A DNA stretch of 64,000 nucleotides from Flectonema sp. DT1601. Taxonomy: Eukaryota; Euglenozoa; Diplonemea; Diplonemida; Diplonemidae. Location: NCBI GenBank assembly GCA_964019425.1, contig OZ025801.1:620001-684000 (forward strand), read 5' to 3'. Position numbers and translations under genes: made by a program. Every line of letters starts with the position of its first letter. The first letter of the stretch is position 1. Under the pieces are notes generated by a model. It saw nothing but the letters and a program-made list of their open reading frames with translations. It had not been told where the DNA came from and made no database searches. Of this stretch, positions 53,163 through 63,016 are shown piece after piece.

Positions 53163-53398
53163 AGGGGGCGTCATAGTGCAGTGGATGGGGTGGTGCCCCC
53201 GCACCCAATCGGCCTCGGTTCGAACCCCGCTGTACGCACCGCGCCTCACAGCGCAATCAGTTTCCGTGTCGCATCCCCCATTGTCTCGAAAAAGTGAACG
53301 GCCACCCAGTAAGGGCAGCGCCTAAGCAATTATAGTAGTAACAAAAAGAAGGAGAAACACAGTAGTGAAACACTCAAAAAAAAAAAAAAAAAAAAAAA
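53163..53398 (+). mobile_element. tRNA-derived SINE with poly(A) tail
   Basis: The head has an A-box (TAGTGCAGTGG, fitting TRGYNNANNNG) at about 53174 and a B-box (GGTTCGAACCC) at about 53218. These are the internal RNA polymerase III promoter elements of a tRNA. The stems are too imperfect for a working tRNA. A unique body of about 140 bp follows, and the element ends in about 22 A. Length is about 236 bp. The MITE at 53399 begins directly in the tail. Confidence 0.75.
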
Positions 53399-54269
53399 CA
53401 TAAATGGAAGTGCCCTCCAAATTTGGAGGGCGCCTGGTGAAAATCAGCCACAAAGATTTGTAGGGCCAAAATAGGGCGCTGGAGGGCGCGTAGGGCGCTT
53501 TTTTAATTAAATTTAATATAATGCCGAGCTCATTTTGACACACCCCTGCCCTCAGCGAGGGTCGAATCGCATCTTATTCGACTTTTCTCCGGTTCGCCCG
53601 ATCAAATGCGTCTCTGGGATATCAGTTTACTTGCCACCAGTAAATTTCTTTTTTTTCTCACAAGGTACCGTGAAGACCGGCCTATTAACAGGTTAGCAGG
53701 AACGCACTCTCCCTCCTCGAATCCCTCTATATTCGACTTGGTGCATTCTGCGGGCTAATCAGCTCCTTGTAGATCTGGGATGCATCGTCCACTGAAATGA
53801 GTTTCAGCTTCAGGGTTTGCAGCAGGCTCCGGAAGCTCTCAAGGAGTGGCCCATTGTTTTTGCCATTGCTGACCGCCGAACCATGACCTGGAGGTCTCGG
53901 GTTCGAACTCCGTGACACCCTTTTTTCTCTTTTTCGAAAGACTGCCAAGCATGTCAAAAAAGAATTGGCTTTAACTTCAACTATACAGAAAATAATGATA
54001 TAACACTGTGATTTTTTGTTTGTGCACGAAACCGTGAACCGACTTAAACTGATAAAGCTAAAGGAGGTTTACGTGTGCTGCCAACATTCTTTTTCGTTCT
54101 TACAATACTTGTTAAATGCAAAAAAAAATTTGGCTTCTGCGTCAAAATACTTGTGCGTCAGTGTAAGTCCCTGTCAATTTAGCTGTCTTATAGTAATAAA
54201 AAAGGTAAAAAAAAGCGCCCTCAAGCGCCCTACAAGCGCCCTCCAAATTGTAGGGCACTTCCATCTATG
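53399..54269 (+). mobile_element. MITE-1 copy with nested family A insertion
   Basis: The ends are inverted copies: CATAAATGGAAGTGCCCTCC at the left and, read inward from the right, CATAGATGGAAGTGCCCTAC. Subterminal AGGGCGC/GCGCCCT motifs repeat several times near both ends. A tRNA-like segment with a GGTTCGAACTCC B-box lies at about 53900. It matches the 63.0-63.8 kb copy in reverse orientation, apart from a family A element inserted at about 53957-54128. No transposase frame is present. Confidence 0.85.
53957..54128 (+). mobile_element. family A retroposon-like element (reference copy)
   Basis: Comparison with the empty site at about 63182-63200 defines the insert. It starts near AAGAATTGGCTTTAACTTCA and contains CGAAACCGTGAACCGACTTA and GCTAAAGGAGGTTTACGTGT. 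It ends TTACAATACTTGTTAAATGC with a short A-run. Length is about 170 bp. The poly(A) end and insertion into an A/T run suggest retroposition. I do not see a clear tRNA promoter in it. Confidence 0.75.
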
Positions 54270-54299
54270 TCATAAATAAATAATAAATTTCACATAATA

Positions 54300-55425
54300 A
54301 AAGCAATGGGTAGACCAAGACAGCGAAGGATATTACAGTGTGAGGATGATCCCCCAGCTGTAAGTTATCTCTTCCTCCATTCCTCGGGTCAAGTCAACTT
54401 GGGGTGATAGTATTACTATTCAAGTTCCAAAAGAACCGGATCCCCACAAGATACCTGTAAATAATATTGAGGCTGACAAGATCGAGAAGGTGGGGGGAAG
54501 AACCGTTAGAATAGACCTGGACGTGCATACTGCTCGGGTTACTAGGTTTCTCGGCGACATCCTCGGTGGGATTAAATCGGTCGCAAAGAAGGTCGTGAAG
54601 CCTGTTGTCCATGAGCTAGCTGATGCTGGTCTAAACACATTATTGGGACGGGATCATTGTACCTGGGACGGGGGTAAAAAAAATTTGGTGGTGACTACCA
54701 TCCCCTGTACGGCTATGAAATAGAAGACTATCTCAAGAGTATTGGGAGACCGTTGGCAGGAGTCTTTATGCGAGACGAAATACCGAGTGATAATCTGGAT
54801 CCGGGATACTACCTGATAAAACTTGACTCGAGCGACAGCACCGGCACTCGTGCAGGGTGCGGTGAGGAGTCTTGTTGTTCTGAGAAATCAATGCTGGCGA
54901 CCACTTGACCCAGTTAGTAGTTCTCTTCATAGTGATCACCAACCTCATTGGTTTGCAATCGGACATGCCCCAATTGAAGCATAAGCTGTACATGTTTATT
55001 CAAGAACTCTGGACCATTATCAGACATGAGTGTTTGTATCCTCAGGTTTTACAGTTTGAAGTAAATCCTTCAACGCTTCAGCAACTACTGGTCCTGTCTT
55101 GTTCTTCAGAGGTCGAGCATAAGCCCTTCTGCTGAACACATTCATGAGTATTAGGCTGAAGGTGTTTCCTTGATTAGTTCGATTGTATGCTTGGTAGTCG
55201 AGAAGGTCCATCTGCACTAGTTGGTTTACCTCGAACGCTGTGATGTGACCAGTGATCTTCTTCCGCCGGGTCTTGTACAACTGTGAGACCTCTTCCCTCT
55301 TCAGAAAGTCTGATACATCTCGCCTTGCAACATGTGGATTGATCTTGTGTGAGGCTTGGTACAGCTTCTCAACTGAGTCTATGTAACCCAAGTCTGTGTC
55401 CCCAAAAGTGCCAAAACAGGGGACA
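54300..55425. mobile_element. Polinton/Maverick fossil
   Basis: A broken, old remnant of a Polinton/Maverick-type (adintovirus-like) element. Parts that can be named: a small protein with an amphipathic segment (RFLGDILGGIKSVAKKVVKP) at 54490-54723 (+), possibly a minor capsid-type protein. Next is an adenain-like cysteine-protease piece at about 54715-54880 (+), with wording such as GVFMRDEIPSDNLDPG. Then comes a retroviral-type integrase core piece at about 54900-55391 (-), with MDLLDYQAYNR and NVFSRRAYARPLKN. No polymerase or major capsid gene and no terminal repeats are seen. It carries several breaks and looks long dead. Confidence 0.7.
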
Positions 55426-56090
55426 CAGACTTGTCCCCTTCCTTAGCTAAAATGCACTCATGTTGCGAGGCGTTTTGGAGAGGACCGATGGGGTGCACTT
55501 GTCCTTTTGGATCAGTTGCAGCCTAAGCCTGGCTCGTCCTGAGACAGCAGTGTAAGACAACTGGGTCATGGCTGGCAGATTTTTAAATGTCACAGCCCTT
55601 AGCCATGACCAGGTGCATCTGAGAAGAAGAGATCGGTCCACTCCGCATTGTGACATGCGAGTGTAGAGGAAGGACAGGCTGTCACTACAATGTGACAAGA
55701 CAGACACCACCACCGATCCCTATGTGTGACTTGTGCGGCCAAAATTGCCAACAAAACACAACAAAACAGGTTTGAACACTTACTACTTTGTTTATTTCTT
55801 GCTGCCCGCCGCTAAGCACACATCGGGATGATATGGATGACGCGCTAGATGACAGGTGTTCTGTTACATTGTAGAATGGAGGGCCGATGCCAAAAGCCAT
55901 ACCCATATCGACCTGTATAAACCCTTAAACAGTAAAAGGACAGTTTTCTCATAGTTTGTGATTATTTGTATGTTGTCAGGGAGGAATTAAATAGGCAAGG
56001 CTTTTGGCCACAGCCTTTCCCTGCGAGACAAGAATGACATTTTAATACAAGAATACAGAATAACATACACAAAATACATACAAGGATAGC
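55426..56090. other. unassigned DNA next to the Polinton fossil
   Basis: Balanced base composition and open frames of 73-88 codons on the minus strand (55447-55713; 55685-55906), which I do not recognise. It may be further decayed element sequence. Confidence 0.4.
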
Positions 56091-56320
56091 ATCACATCGC
56101 TGCTGAGCCTCCATCGAAGTACTTCCATCGTCCCATGGCAAAACAGAATGCGGAAATAGAGCAATGACAGACCTGTTTTAATTGTGTTGTAATGTTAGCA
56201 AAGTATTTCAGAACATGAAAAAGAACGAGTGTTGTTGAAAAACAATGCCAGGGAAGACAACGAAAGCATCGATATCGGTCCAACTGATGTGAGTATCCTG
56301 TAGCTGTATGTGTTTTGTTT
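56090..56320 (+). repeat. direct repeat pair C, copy 1
   Basis: Shares GAGCCTCCATCGAAGTACTT, GACCTGTTTTAATTGTG and AAAACAATGCCAGGGAAGAC followed by AACGAAAGCATCGATATCG with 56955-57195. Confidence 0.75.
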
Positions 56321-56670
56321 TTATTATTTGTACCTAAGTAAACAAATGACATTGAAGTTGGACTTCTTTGTCTACAGCTGCGCATCGGCAGCAAAGAAAA
56401 GAAAGAAAGCAAACTGTTTGATCCAATTGGATCCATACCCACTCGCTGCTGGCGTCCGTGAAGTTATAAATCTGGACATGTGCCAGCAGCTACAAGGGTC
56501 TTACCTTGGTATTATCGCCCCAAGTGGCCTGGAGCTAATGTGCCCCAATGAAGATCGCTTTGAAACCTCTCATGTCTTAAAAGAAAACAAATATTTAAGT
56601 CTGAGAAACTCGATCATCGCCAATGACTACGATTGTAACATCTTCACTATCGAAGTTGGCGTATGAGGAA
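56321..56670 (+). CDS. unrecognised open frame within repeat region
   Basis: The open frame from about 56370 to 56666 encodes roughly 96 residues starting near CASAAKKRKKANCLIQLDPY and ending NDYDCNIFTIEVGV. The composition looks protein-like (balanced, with few low-complexity runs), but no start, domain or splice context is clear. It lies between the two copies of a direct repeat, so it may be cargo of a mobile element. Confidence 0.25.
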
Positions 56671-56777
56671 ACATCTGCATGGATCAGTTGAACATCTGGA
56701 CACGCCACATCGGTTCTCCTTTAGCACCCACAAAAGCTTTGTTTTGTGAATGCACCAGAATCGCCAGACAGTGCTCT

Positions 56778-57195
56778 TATGTTTTGCCAGGGACAATGGA
56801 AGTAGATCGATGGAGGTTCAGCAAGCGATGTGATGTACTTGTATGTGTGTTCTTTGTGTATGTTTTCTTCAGGTGCGAGTGGTTTTTTGTTCTTGCCTTT
56901 CAGGGAGGGCCTTAGCCAAAAGCTAACAGTCCAAATCTCACCTGGAACTTTATTCTCAGCACATCACATTGCTTGCTAAACCTCCATCGATCTACTTCCA
57001 TTGTCCCTTGGCAAAAACAGGTACCGGAAAAAAAGCAAGACAAACCTGTTTTAATTGTGCTGTAATTTTAGCAGAGTATCTGCATAACAGAGAAAGAACA
57101 AGTGTTATTTAAAAACAATGCCAGGGAAGACAACGGAAGCATCGATATCGCTCCAGCAGATGCGAGTACCTGTAAGCTGTGTGTGTATTTTGTGT
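56778..57195 (+). repeat. direct repeat pair C, copy 2, with an inverted partner
   Basis: 56955-57195 repeats 56090-56320. In addition 56778-56832 (GCCAGGGACAATGGAAGTAG, ATCGATGGAGGTTCAGCAAG) is the inverted copy of 56963-57015, so the two face each other about 130 bp apart. Confidence 0.75.
56900..56946 (+). repeat. 47-bp dispersed segment, copy 1
   Basis: GGGAGGGCCTTAGCCAAAAG followed by CTAACAGTCCAAATCTCACC is identical to 58949-58995. Confidence 0.8.
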
Positions 57196-58425
57196 TTGTT
57201 ACACCAGGAGAGAAAAGAAAGAATGTCAAGGTTGGTCACCTTGCCACACAACATTGGCGGTCTCTACAAGACCCTGAGCGATCCCGCTGGATCTCTCATC
57301 GTTCATAGTACCTGTGTGAAATTATGTTGGGTTGTTTTGAGTGGTTAAAACTTTTGTGATGGGTTGGCGATTTCACAAACTATTTTTGTGGAATTAGGCA
57401 TTTTCCCAAAAAAAACCAATTTTTTAGTCCCGATCATGACACTAAACTGATTGTTTTTGCTTTGTTCAATCAAAAAAAAAATTAAATAAAGGGCATCTCC
57501 TTGCTATCCCCATCACCCATCACCCCACAAAAATATACTTTTTCTTCATGACAGGAAAATTTTCAGTCTTCGGTAATTCGGTAATTCGGTAATTTGCTTT
57601 CCATGTCTGTACAGCAGCTGAATAAAGAATATAAAGTAATACGCACAACTGGCAGAACAGATACTAAGGATATTCATGTGACCCTATCCTAATTTTAGAT
57701 AGGTTCACCGCGCTGGGGTAGTGCCAGGTCCTGACGGGACACCGGCAGGGGTGGGTTTTGAATTGAAGTGTGGAAGTGGGTGAGTGGCTGTGAACTGCAG
57801 AAGAAGTTCGATAATAACGATAAAACTAATAACAGACCACTCACTCCGAATATATAATAACTCTTCCTCTTAATATGCACGAAGTAAGAGAAGTGGAATA
57901 AAATACACACAAAGTAATTTCGGTAGTTTATGTTTTCTTTATCATTAATTAATAAAAGCGATATCAGCTCAGACTGATCGTTAATTTTTTATTGTTGGTC
58001 CTAGTCAAGACCTTAAACTGACTAATCGGTCCTTTCCTCTTTCTTTTTGTAAATTGATCGCCCGGCTATGTCGATCGACCTTTAATTGGTTTCATCTTGA
58101 ACGGGACATCACTCTCACAATGATTTGATTTTCTACAATCATGTCGGGTTATTTTCTCTTTTTTCTTTTTCTTCTCCCTTTCCGTTTTCCTCTTCCTTTT
58201 CCTTTTCCCTTTCTTACTCTCTATCTGGTCTGTTATGTCATAAATCTCATTTAATTTTATCAACCATTTTACTTTTCACTGTTTCCCATCTACATTTTAT
58301 TTTCAAATAGTTCCGGTCCGTCTTAAATTTTAACTAAGTATTAAACTAGTTTAATTGATCATGTTTAACTCAATTCGTCCGTCATGGTCATGACATTCTT
58401 TTTTCTTTTTTTTTTCCTTGCACAA
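57196..58425. other. non-genic DNA
   Basis: 57340-57410 (AACTTTTGTG..GGTTGGCGATTTC..AAACTATTTTTGTGGAATTA) resembles the end of the inverted-repeat element at 60440. TCGGTAATTCGGTAATTCGG is a 9-bp tandem repeat near 57580. No gene is supported. Confidence 0.5.
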
Positions 58426-58426
58426 G

Positions 58427-58590
58427 AGATACCAACACATACGAGATACCAACACATACGAGATACCAACACATACGAGATACCAACACATACAAGATAC
58501 CAACACATACGAGATACCGACACATACGAGATACCAGCACACCCGAGATACCGACACACTCGAGATACCAAGTCACATAAGATACCAGCT
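58427..58590 (+). repeat. minisatellite, 17-bp unit, about nine copies
   Basis: GAGATACCAACACATAC repeats head to tail, cleanly in the first half and with substitutions towards the 3' end (CGAGATACCGACACACTC). Seventeen-base units shift frame at each copy, so the apparent proteins on both strands are by-products. Confidence 0.9.
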
Positions 58591-58948
58591 AGGACAGTAA
58601 GAGGTAGATGGAATACTCTCGAAACCTAAATAGGTAATTTAAGTCCAATCCTGATGTTTTATGTTGAACTGGTTGTGTCACCTCATCTTTATGCTCTTAG
58701 TATCTGTGTTCTCATATTTAAATTTAGATCAATCATGGGGGGTGATGCCAAACACCCAGAAGTACTTAACTGCTTTCCTTCTTGCTGCCCAGGGGTTTCT
58801 GACCAGAACTTAGAAAATAAAAAGCAGATGGGAAACAATAAAAAGTAAAATGGATATAACTGAAGTTAAACAAGAAAAATGAAGTAACAGACCAGAACAG
58901 ATAGAGAATAAAAAGAAAAGATGAGTAGTTTTTTTGTTCTTGCTCTTC

Positions 58949-58995
58949 AGGGAGGGCCTTAGCCAAAAGCTAACAGTCCAAATCTCACCTGGTAA
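58949..58995 (+). repeat. 47-bp dispersed segment, copy 2
   Basis: Identical to 56900-56946 over the GGGAGGGCC...CTCACCTGG stretch, preceded in both by TTTTTTGTTCTTGC. Confidence 0.8.
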
Positions 58996-59525
58996 CTCAA
59001 CTCAGTCTTTGTCAGTTTTGGCATCAAACCTGTAATGGTTTCATCATTGAATTTAACTACCATTTCAACAGGTTATTTACTTAAATATTTATTCTAAAAG
59101 TTGCTAAGTATTTCTCACTTAAATTTTTTTATTTTTTTCTTTTCAGCTCAATTAGCTACAAAGTGTTTCTACTAAGTGTTTCTCACTTAGATTCTTTTTT
59201 TGCTTTTCAGCTCCTTAAAAGCTGCTAAGTATTTCGGCATAAGCTGTGCAGCAATTTAGATGTCTTAGGTGTTAATAAGGGGTTCCTCTTAGCATTTTTC
59301 TTTGTTCCCACCTTATGATTTTTCTTGAAGAAAAAAAATAGAAGTCATAATGGTGTTTCCCTCTGGAAGGGTTGTAAGCCATGGTGTCCAACTAAATTAA
59401 AGGACAAGTCTGGGGTATCCCTGCCAGGGGCAAGTATTCTACCATGGTTGAAATACTCTGGCAACTAATCTTCAAATTTATGTTGTTTGTTAGCTGCTGG
59501 TGTAACTTGATCATGTGTTGATACT
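58996..59525. other. non-genic DNA with a small tandem duplication
   Basis: AAGT(G/A)TTTCTCACTTA-A-TTTTTT..CTTTTCAGCTC occurs twice between 59100 and 59215. Otherwise I see nothing. Confidence 0.5.
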
Positions 59526-59529
59526 TGCA

Positions 59530-59770
59530 TTGATTTCGAAAAGGTGGGAAGTAACGGACTGGGAGCTTTTGGCTCCTGCCCTATTCCTGATGTAAACTTT
59601 CTTTTTATTTTATTTTTTTTTTAACAGGCCCAAAGGGCAACAATGACAGATGCTGACCAAGGAATAATAATCAAATGAATTTTCGTTTCAAAGAAACGAA
59701 CAGAATTAAGAGAGAGGCAGAAAGAAAAAATATAATATGAAGAGGAAATAATCAAACATGAAAAAAAAAT
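59530..59770 (+). repeat. direct repeat pair D, copy 1
   Basis: It matches 62285-62545 at high identity: GGGAAGTAACGGACTGGGAG, CTTTTGGCTCCTGCCCTATT, a T-run, CAGGCCCAAAGGGC, CGTTTCAAAGAAACGAACAG and GAAATAATCAAACATG followed by an A-run. The A-run end suggests a retroposed element. Confidence 0.85.
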
Positions 59771-59892
59771 AAAGGGCAAACTAGTGTTTACTACACAAAT
59801 AGTTTCAGAACTAACCATTCATTACAAAATCCAAAATGGCTGGGGGACCCAAAAACTATATATGGAATGCATCGAGACCCGCACCTGTCTTT

Positions 59893-59975
59893 AAGAGCGG
59901 ATGTGGTTCAGCGGAGGGAGCACTGACTTTGGATACCCGACGCCCAGGCTCAATCCCGACCAACGTCATTTTTTT
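59893..59975 (+). mobile_element. tRNA-like head, probable SINE
   Basis: An A-box (TGGTTCAGCGG) at about 59902 and a B-box-like CAGGCTCAATCCC at about 59942, about 40 bp apart, followed by a T-run. The arms do not form a complete cloverleaf, so I call it a tRNA-derived repeat, not a tRNA gene. Confidence 0.45.
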
Positions 59976-60032
59976 TTTTCACCGGATTTTTTCACCCAGA
60001 ATAGGTATTAAGCTGGGGTATAGTGCAAGGGG

Positions 60033-60420
60033 TTAACTGTTCAAGTTTGTACGTAAAATACAAATGTATTGTATCATAGACAACATAACGATAATTTAAC
60101 ATTAGTTCTGAGATACAGTGACTAAAGGTAATGTTAGTGTAGGTATACACTCTGCGATTGACGTAAATACTTTACATTATAATAAATGTTTCTAACTTAG
60201 CTGCATACACATCTCTTTTTCCGTGTTGTCATTCAGTGCAGTACGGAATCGAGTTATTCAATTTTGAATTAATCGTGAGCCCCGGGAAACCAAAACCAGG
60301 GTATAATGTAATACGGCAGAGTGTAGGTTTCACCTACAAATTACTTGCTTAAAATCAACAATTCTTTGAAAAAAATATGTTAGCAAAAATTGCTAGTTCG
60401 TAGCACACTACTAGCAGAGC
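60033..60420 (+). repeat. longest copy of dispersed repeat family B, composite
   Basis: It starts TTAACTGTTCAAGTTTGTAC and contains CGTAAAATACAAATGTATTG and CAGTGACTAAAGGTAATG. It continues with segments that occur alone elsewhere: CATACACATCTCTTTTTCCG (also 2.16 kb), AACCAAAACCAGGGTATAAT (also 49.57 kb) and GTAGCACACTACTAGCAGAG (also 8.68 kb). Confidence 0.65.
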
Positions 60421-60560
60421 ACTCACCTTAAATAAATTAGGGAAAACCCCTAATCCGAACACAAAAGTTTCCGAAACCGCCAACTCTATACAAAAAGAAA
60501 ATTTGTCACGGGAGAAACAATCCCCCAATGAAAGAATTATAAAATTTATTTTTTGTTGCT

Positions 60561-60640
60561 GACACGGTGGCCCAGTGGGTGTTACCGCGGTCTTCTGAGG
60601 TGCAACTCGCGGGTTCGAACCCGGCTGCAAACCTTTTTTT
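60561..60640 (+). mobile_element. tRNA-like SINE head inside the TIR element
   Basis: An A-box (TGGCCCAGTGG) at about 60567 and a B-box (GGGTTCGAACCC) at about 60612, followed by a T-run and TTTGCCTCAAAATGTCAAC. No complete cloverleaf. Confidence 0.5.
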
Positions 60641-60740
60641 TGTTTGCCTCAAAATGTCAACACAATGTTGAGTGACTAACTGTACTGACTAACTGTACTT
60701 GATAACTTGAGGAACTTGTTGATAACTTGAATACGAGGTT

Positions 60741-61263
60741 TTGTGCCGTCAGGTACGGACTGTTGCTGTGGCGAAGGTTATCCTGGCAAAGGCGGTGGAG
60801 TTACAATCCTGCGCCCCGATGGCTCTTTGGCACACGAAGATTGATTTTCCGATCATAAACAACAAGCCCTCCTTTGAATCACACACCACATTCGTTCGGT
60901 CAGGGTACGTCTTTGGGCCAATTAAGCGTCTGACCAACGTTCCAGAGTGTCTCCCCTCTGTGTCTTCCGTCGGCTTCATCCCTGGAAGTCATTTTTGCAT
61001 ACAATGATTGATGCATCTTCGTTTGGGCCTTTGTCAACAAGGTGCTTACATCCCTTCAGTGGGTGCTTGTACAGCTGTTGCCAATGTAAGGGCAGTTGGT
61101 GCCACTGTAACACCCACCTCCATAGAGACCACCTTAAACGATGTGCTGGTGGTTTGAGGCAATGATGTTGACAGTACAAGCTAAACATTGGCAGGCGGAC
61201 GTGGTGCAAGAACGCCCAAAATAATCTGAGAAAAACTCTTTGTGAACTTGTCACGCGTCCCAA
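60741..61263. other. unrecognised protein-like segment inside the TIR element
   Basis: Frames of 88 codons (+, 60741-61007) and 76 and 95 codons (-) overlap here. Base composition is coding-like (about half GC) compared with its surroundings. It could be captured host or foreign sequence. No domain is seen. Confidence 0.3.
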
Positions 61264-61489
61264 AAGTGTCTCCCATCAGAAGCAGGCATGTTTGTTTAGA
61301 AAAAATTGTGAGGAGATTTAAAATTACTCAACGCATTTTTCAGGGAAAAAAAAAAGTCTGCCTTAAATTCGGCAAGTTCGATTCCGGGTGGCGGATTTTT
61401 TAACCACAGGCCACAAGGCACTTTTTTTGTATAGAGTTGGCGGTTTCGGAAACTTTTGTGTCTGGATTAGAGGTTTTCCCAATAAATTA

Positions 61490-62284
61490 TGGTAGCGTTA
61501 TCCAGAATTCAGTTAGAAAATCTGAGGGGGTTGCATAATGCCGTCACCCCAACAAATAATGTTGTGGTGACGGCATTGACGGGTTTTGGGTTAAGACATT
61601 TAATTGGCAAAGTCCAGAGTGGGGAATGTATTCAAAAAGAAAACAATCATCCGTGTCCCTCTATGTTCTATATGCGAACATGTTAGAGTTCTCACAAAAT
61701 TGACCTTCATGGTTAAGGGTTACCTCAGTATTTTCTACCTGTAGTTTATGTAACAGGAATGTACTTTCTTTCAATAAAGAAAACAAAATGACGTAAGACA
61801 GTTAGATTTACATTATTTGAATTATATGAATTACAATAAACTGATTGTTTCTTCTTTAACCCATTACGGACGGGGGTAAAACCCGGTTTTTTGACTTTTT
61901 TTGAAAAAAGAGCTAACGGGGAAAAGGGGTAGGGGGGCTCGGAAAGGTGATGTGACAAAGTGAACCGCCATTGCCTGCCTGTTAAAAATACACACACATT
62001 CACCACCTAAAGGGTGAACAGAACAAATGAAAACACCACCAAAGACAAAAATAAGCTCAGTTCTTATGACTCCTTGCGCCTCTTCAATTTTGATGTTGTT
62101 GTGAGTGCAGGGGTCTTCCCCTTAGTACATTCTTCCCGGATAGCACCTCCCGACACAGAGGTGGTGGTATGGGACGCAAATGTTCTCCCCTTTGTAAGAT
62201 TTAAGTGGTATTTGCCAAAACAGGGTGCAGGACACATAAAAACCTTACACCCCTGGCATCCATAAGTAGTCCTCACTCGAGTAT
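61490..62284. other. non-genic DNA with one hairpin
   Basis: A perfect 10-bp hairpin (TGCCGTCACC / GGTGACGGCA) lies at about 61541-61577. A 65-codon frame at 61489-61686 spans it but has no support. Nothing else is seen. Confidence 0.45.
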
Positions 62285-62545
62285 GAATTTCGATAAAGTG
62301 GGAAGTAACGGACTGGGAGCTTTTGGCTCCTGCCCTATTCCCGATGTAAACTTTCTTTTTATTTTATTTTTTTTAATAGGCCCAAAGGGCGACAATGATG
62401 GTTGCTGACCAAGGAATAATATTCAAATGAATTTTCGTTTCAAAGAAACGAACAGAATTAAGAGAGAGGCAGAGAAAAAAGAAAAAAAAAAGAAAGAAAA
62501 GAAAAGAAAAAAAAAAAAATGAAGAGGAAATAATCAAACATGAAA
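62285..62545 (+). repeat. direct repeat pair D, copy 2
   Basis: Same orientation and order as 59530-59770. It ends in a longer, interrupted A/G run that abuts MITE-2. Confidence 0.85.
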
Positions 62546-62567
62546 AAAAAAAAAAAAAAAATATATA

Positions 62568-63014
62568 CTGTAAAGGGAAATATTCTCGCGGGGAAATATT
62601 CTTGCGGGGAAATATTCCCGCGGGGAAATATTCTTGCGGATTTGGAGATTTTTTTTTAAACTCGCGGGTTTTTCCCCACAAGAATATTTCCCTGCCACAG
62701 TGGATTTTTGCAAAAGTCAGTCAGTTGATAAAGAATCTAAGAAATATTTGTGCTTCTATTGAGTGTCAGCTGGAACAAAGCATCATTTACCAAGTGAACA
62801 CAATAAAAAACTACCATACTGCACAATAAAAATAATTTTTGCTGAAACTTTCCTTCGTAGCACACATATTTTCTTCACAGAAAGGAACAAAAAAAATGGC
62901 TAGAAAAAAAGTATACTTGCAGGGAAATATTCCCGCGGGGAAATATTCTCGCGGATTTAGAAAAAATAATAAAAACTCGCGGGTTTTTCCCCACAAGAAT
63001 ATTTCCCTTTACAG
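62568..63014. mobile_element. MITE-2 with TA target site
   Basis: The ends are inverted copies: CTGTAAAGGGAAATATTCTC at the left and the same read inward from the right. They are bordered by TA at 62566-62567 and 63015-63016. Both arms contain tandem copies of an about 17-bp unit (GCGGGGAAATATTCYCG) and the inverted partner CTCGCGGGTTTTTCCCCACA. The middle (about 62700-62915) is unique. No transposase. TA borders fit Tc1/mariner-type mobilisation. Confidence 0.85.
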
Positions 63015-63016
63015 TA

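Larger units (their letters stand above)
60440..61480. mobile_element. non-autonomous DNA transposon with ~56-bp TIRs and 9-bp target duplication
   Basis: The ends 60440-60498 and 61422-61480 are inverted copies (GGGAAAACCYCTAATCC then ACACAAAAGTTTCCGAAACC and GCCAACTCTATACAAAAA) with about three differences. AATAAATTA flanks both sides directly (60431-60439 and 61481-61489). A 9-bp duplication would suit Mutator-like elements; hAT elements use 8 bp. Inside are a tRNA-like segment at about 60561-60635 and unrecognised frames at 60741-61263 that do not look like a transposase. Confidence 0.85.

Noticed and set aside
53163-53240. tRNA gene
   Set aside because: The A- and B-boxes are good, but acceptor and T stems do not pair properly and a poly(A)-tailed body follows; it is a tRNA-derived SINE.
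58427-58590. CRISPR array
   Set aside because: Units are directly adjacent 17-mers without spacers, in a eukaryotic context.
58351-58629. Frames of 60-81 codons on both strands
   Set aside because: They are by-products of the 17-bp minisatellite, open in several frames at once.
60561-60640. tRNA gene
   Set aside because: No complete cloverleaf; the segment lies inside a TIR element.
61340-61420. Second tRNA-like head near the right end of the 60.4-kb element
   Set aside because: Only a B-box-like AGTTCGATTCC is visible; no A-box at a suitable distance.
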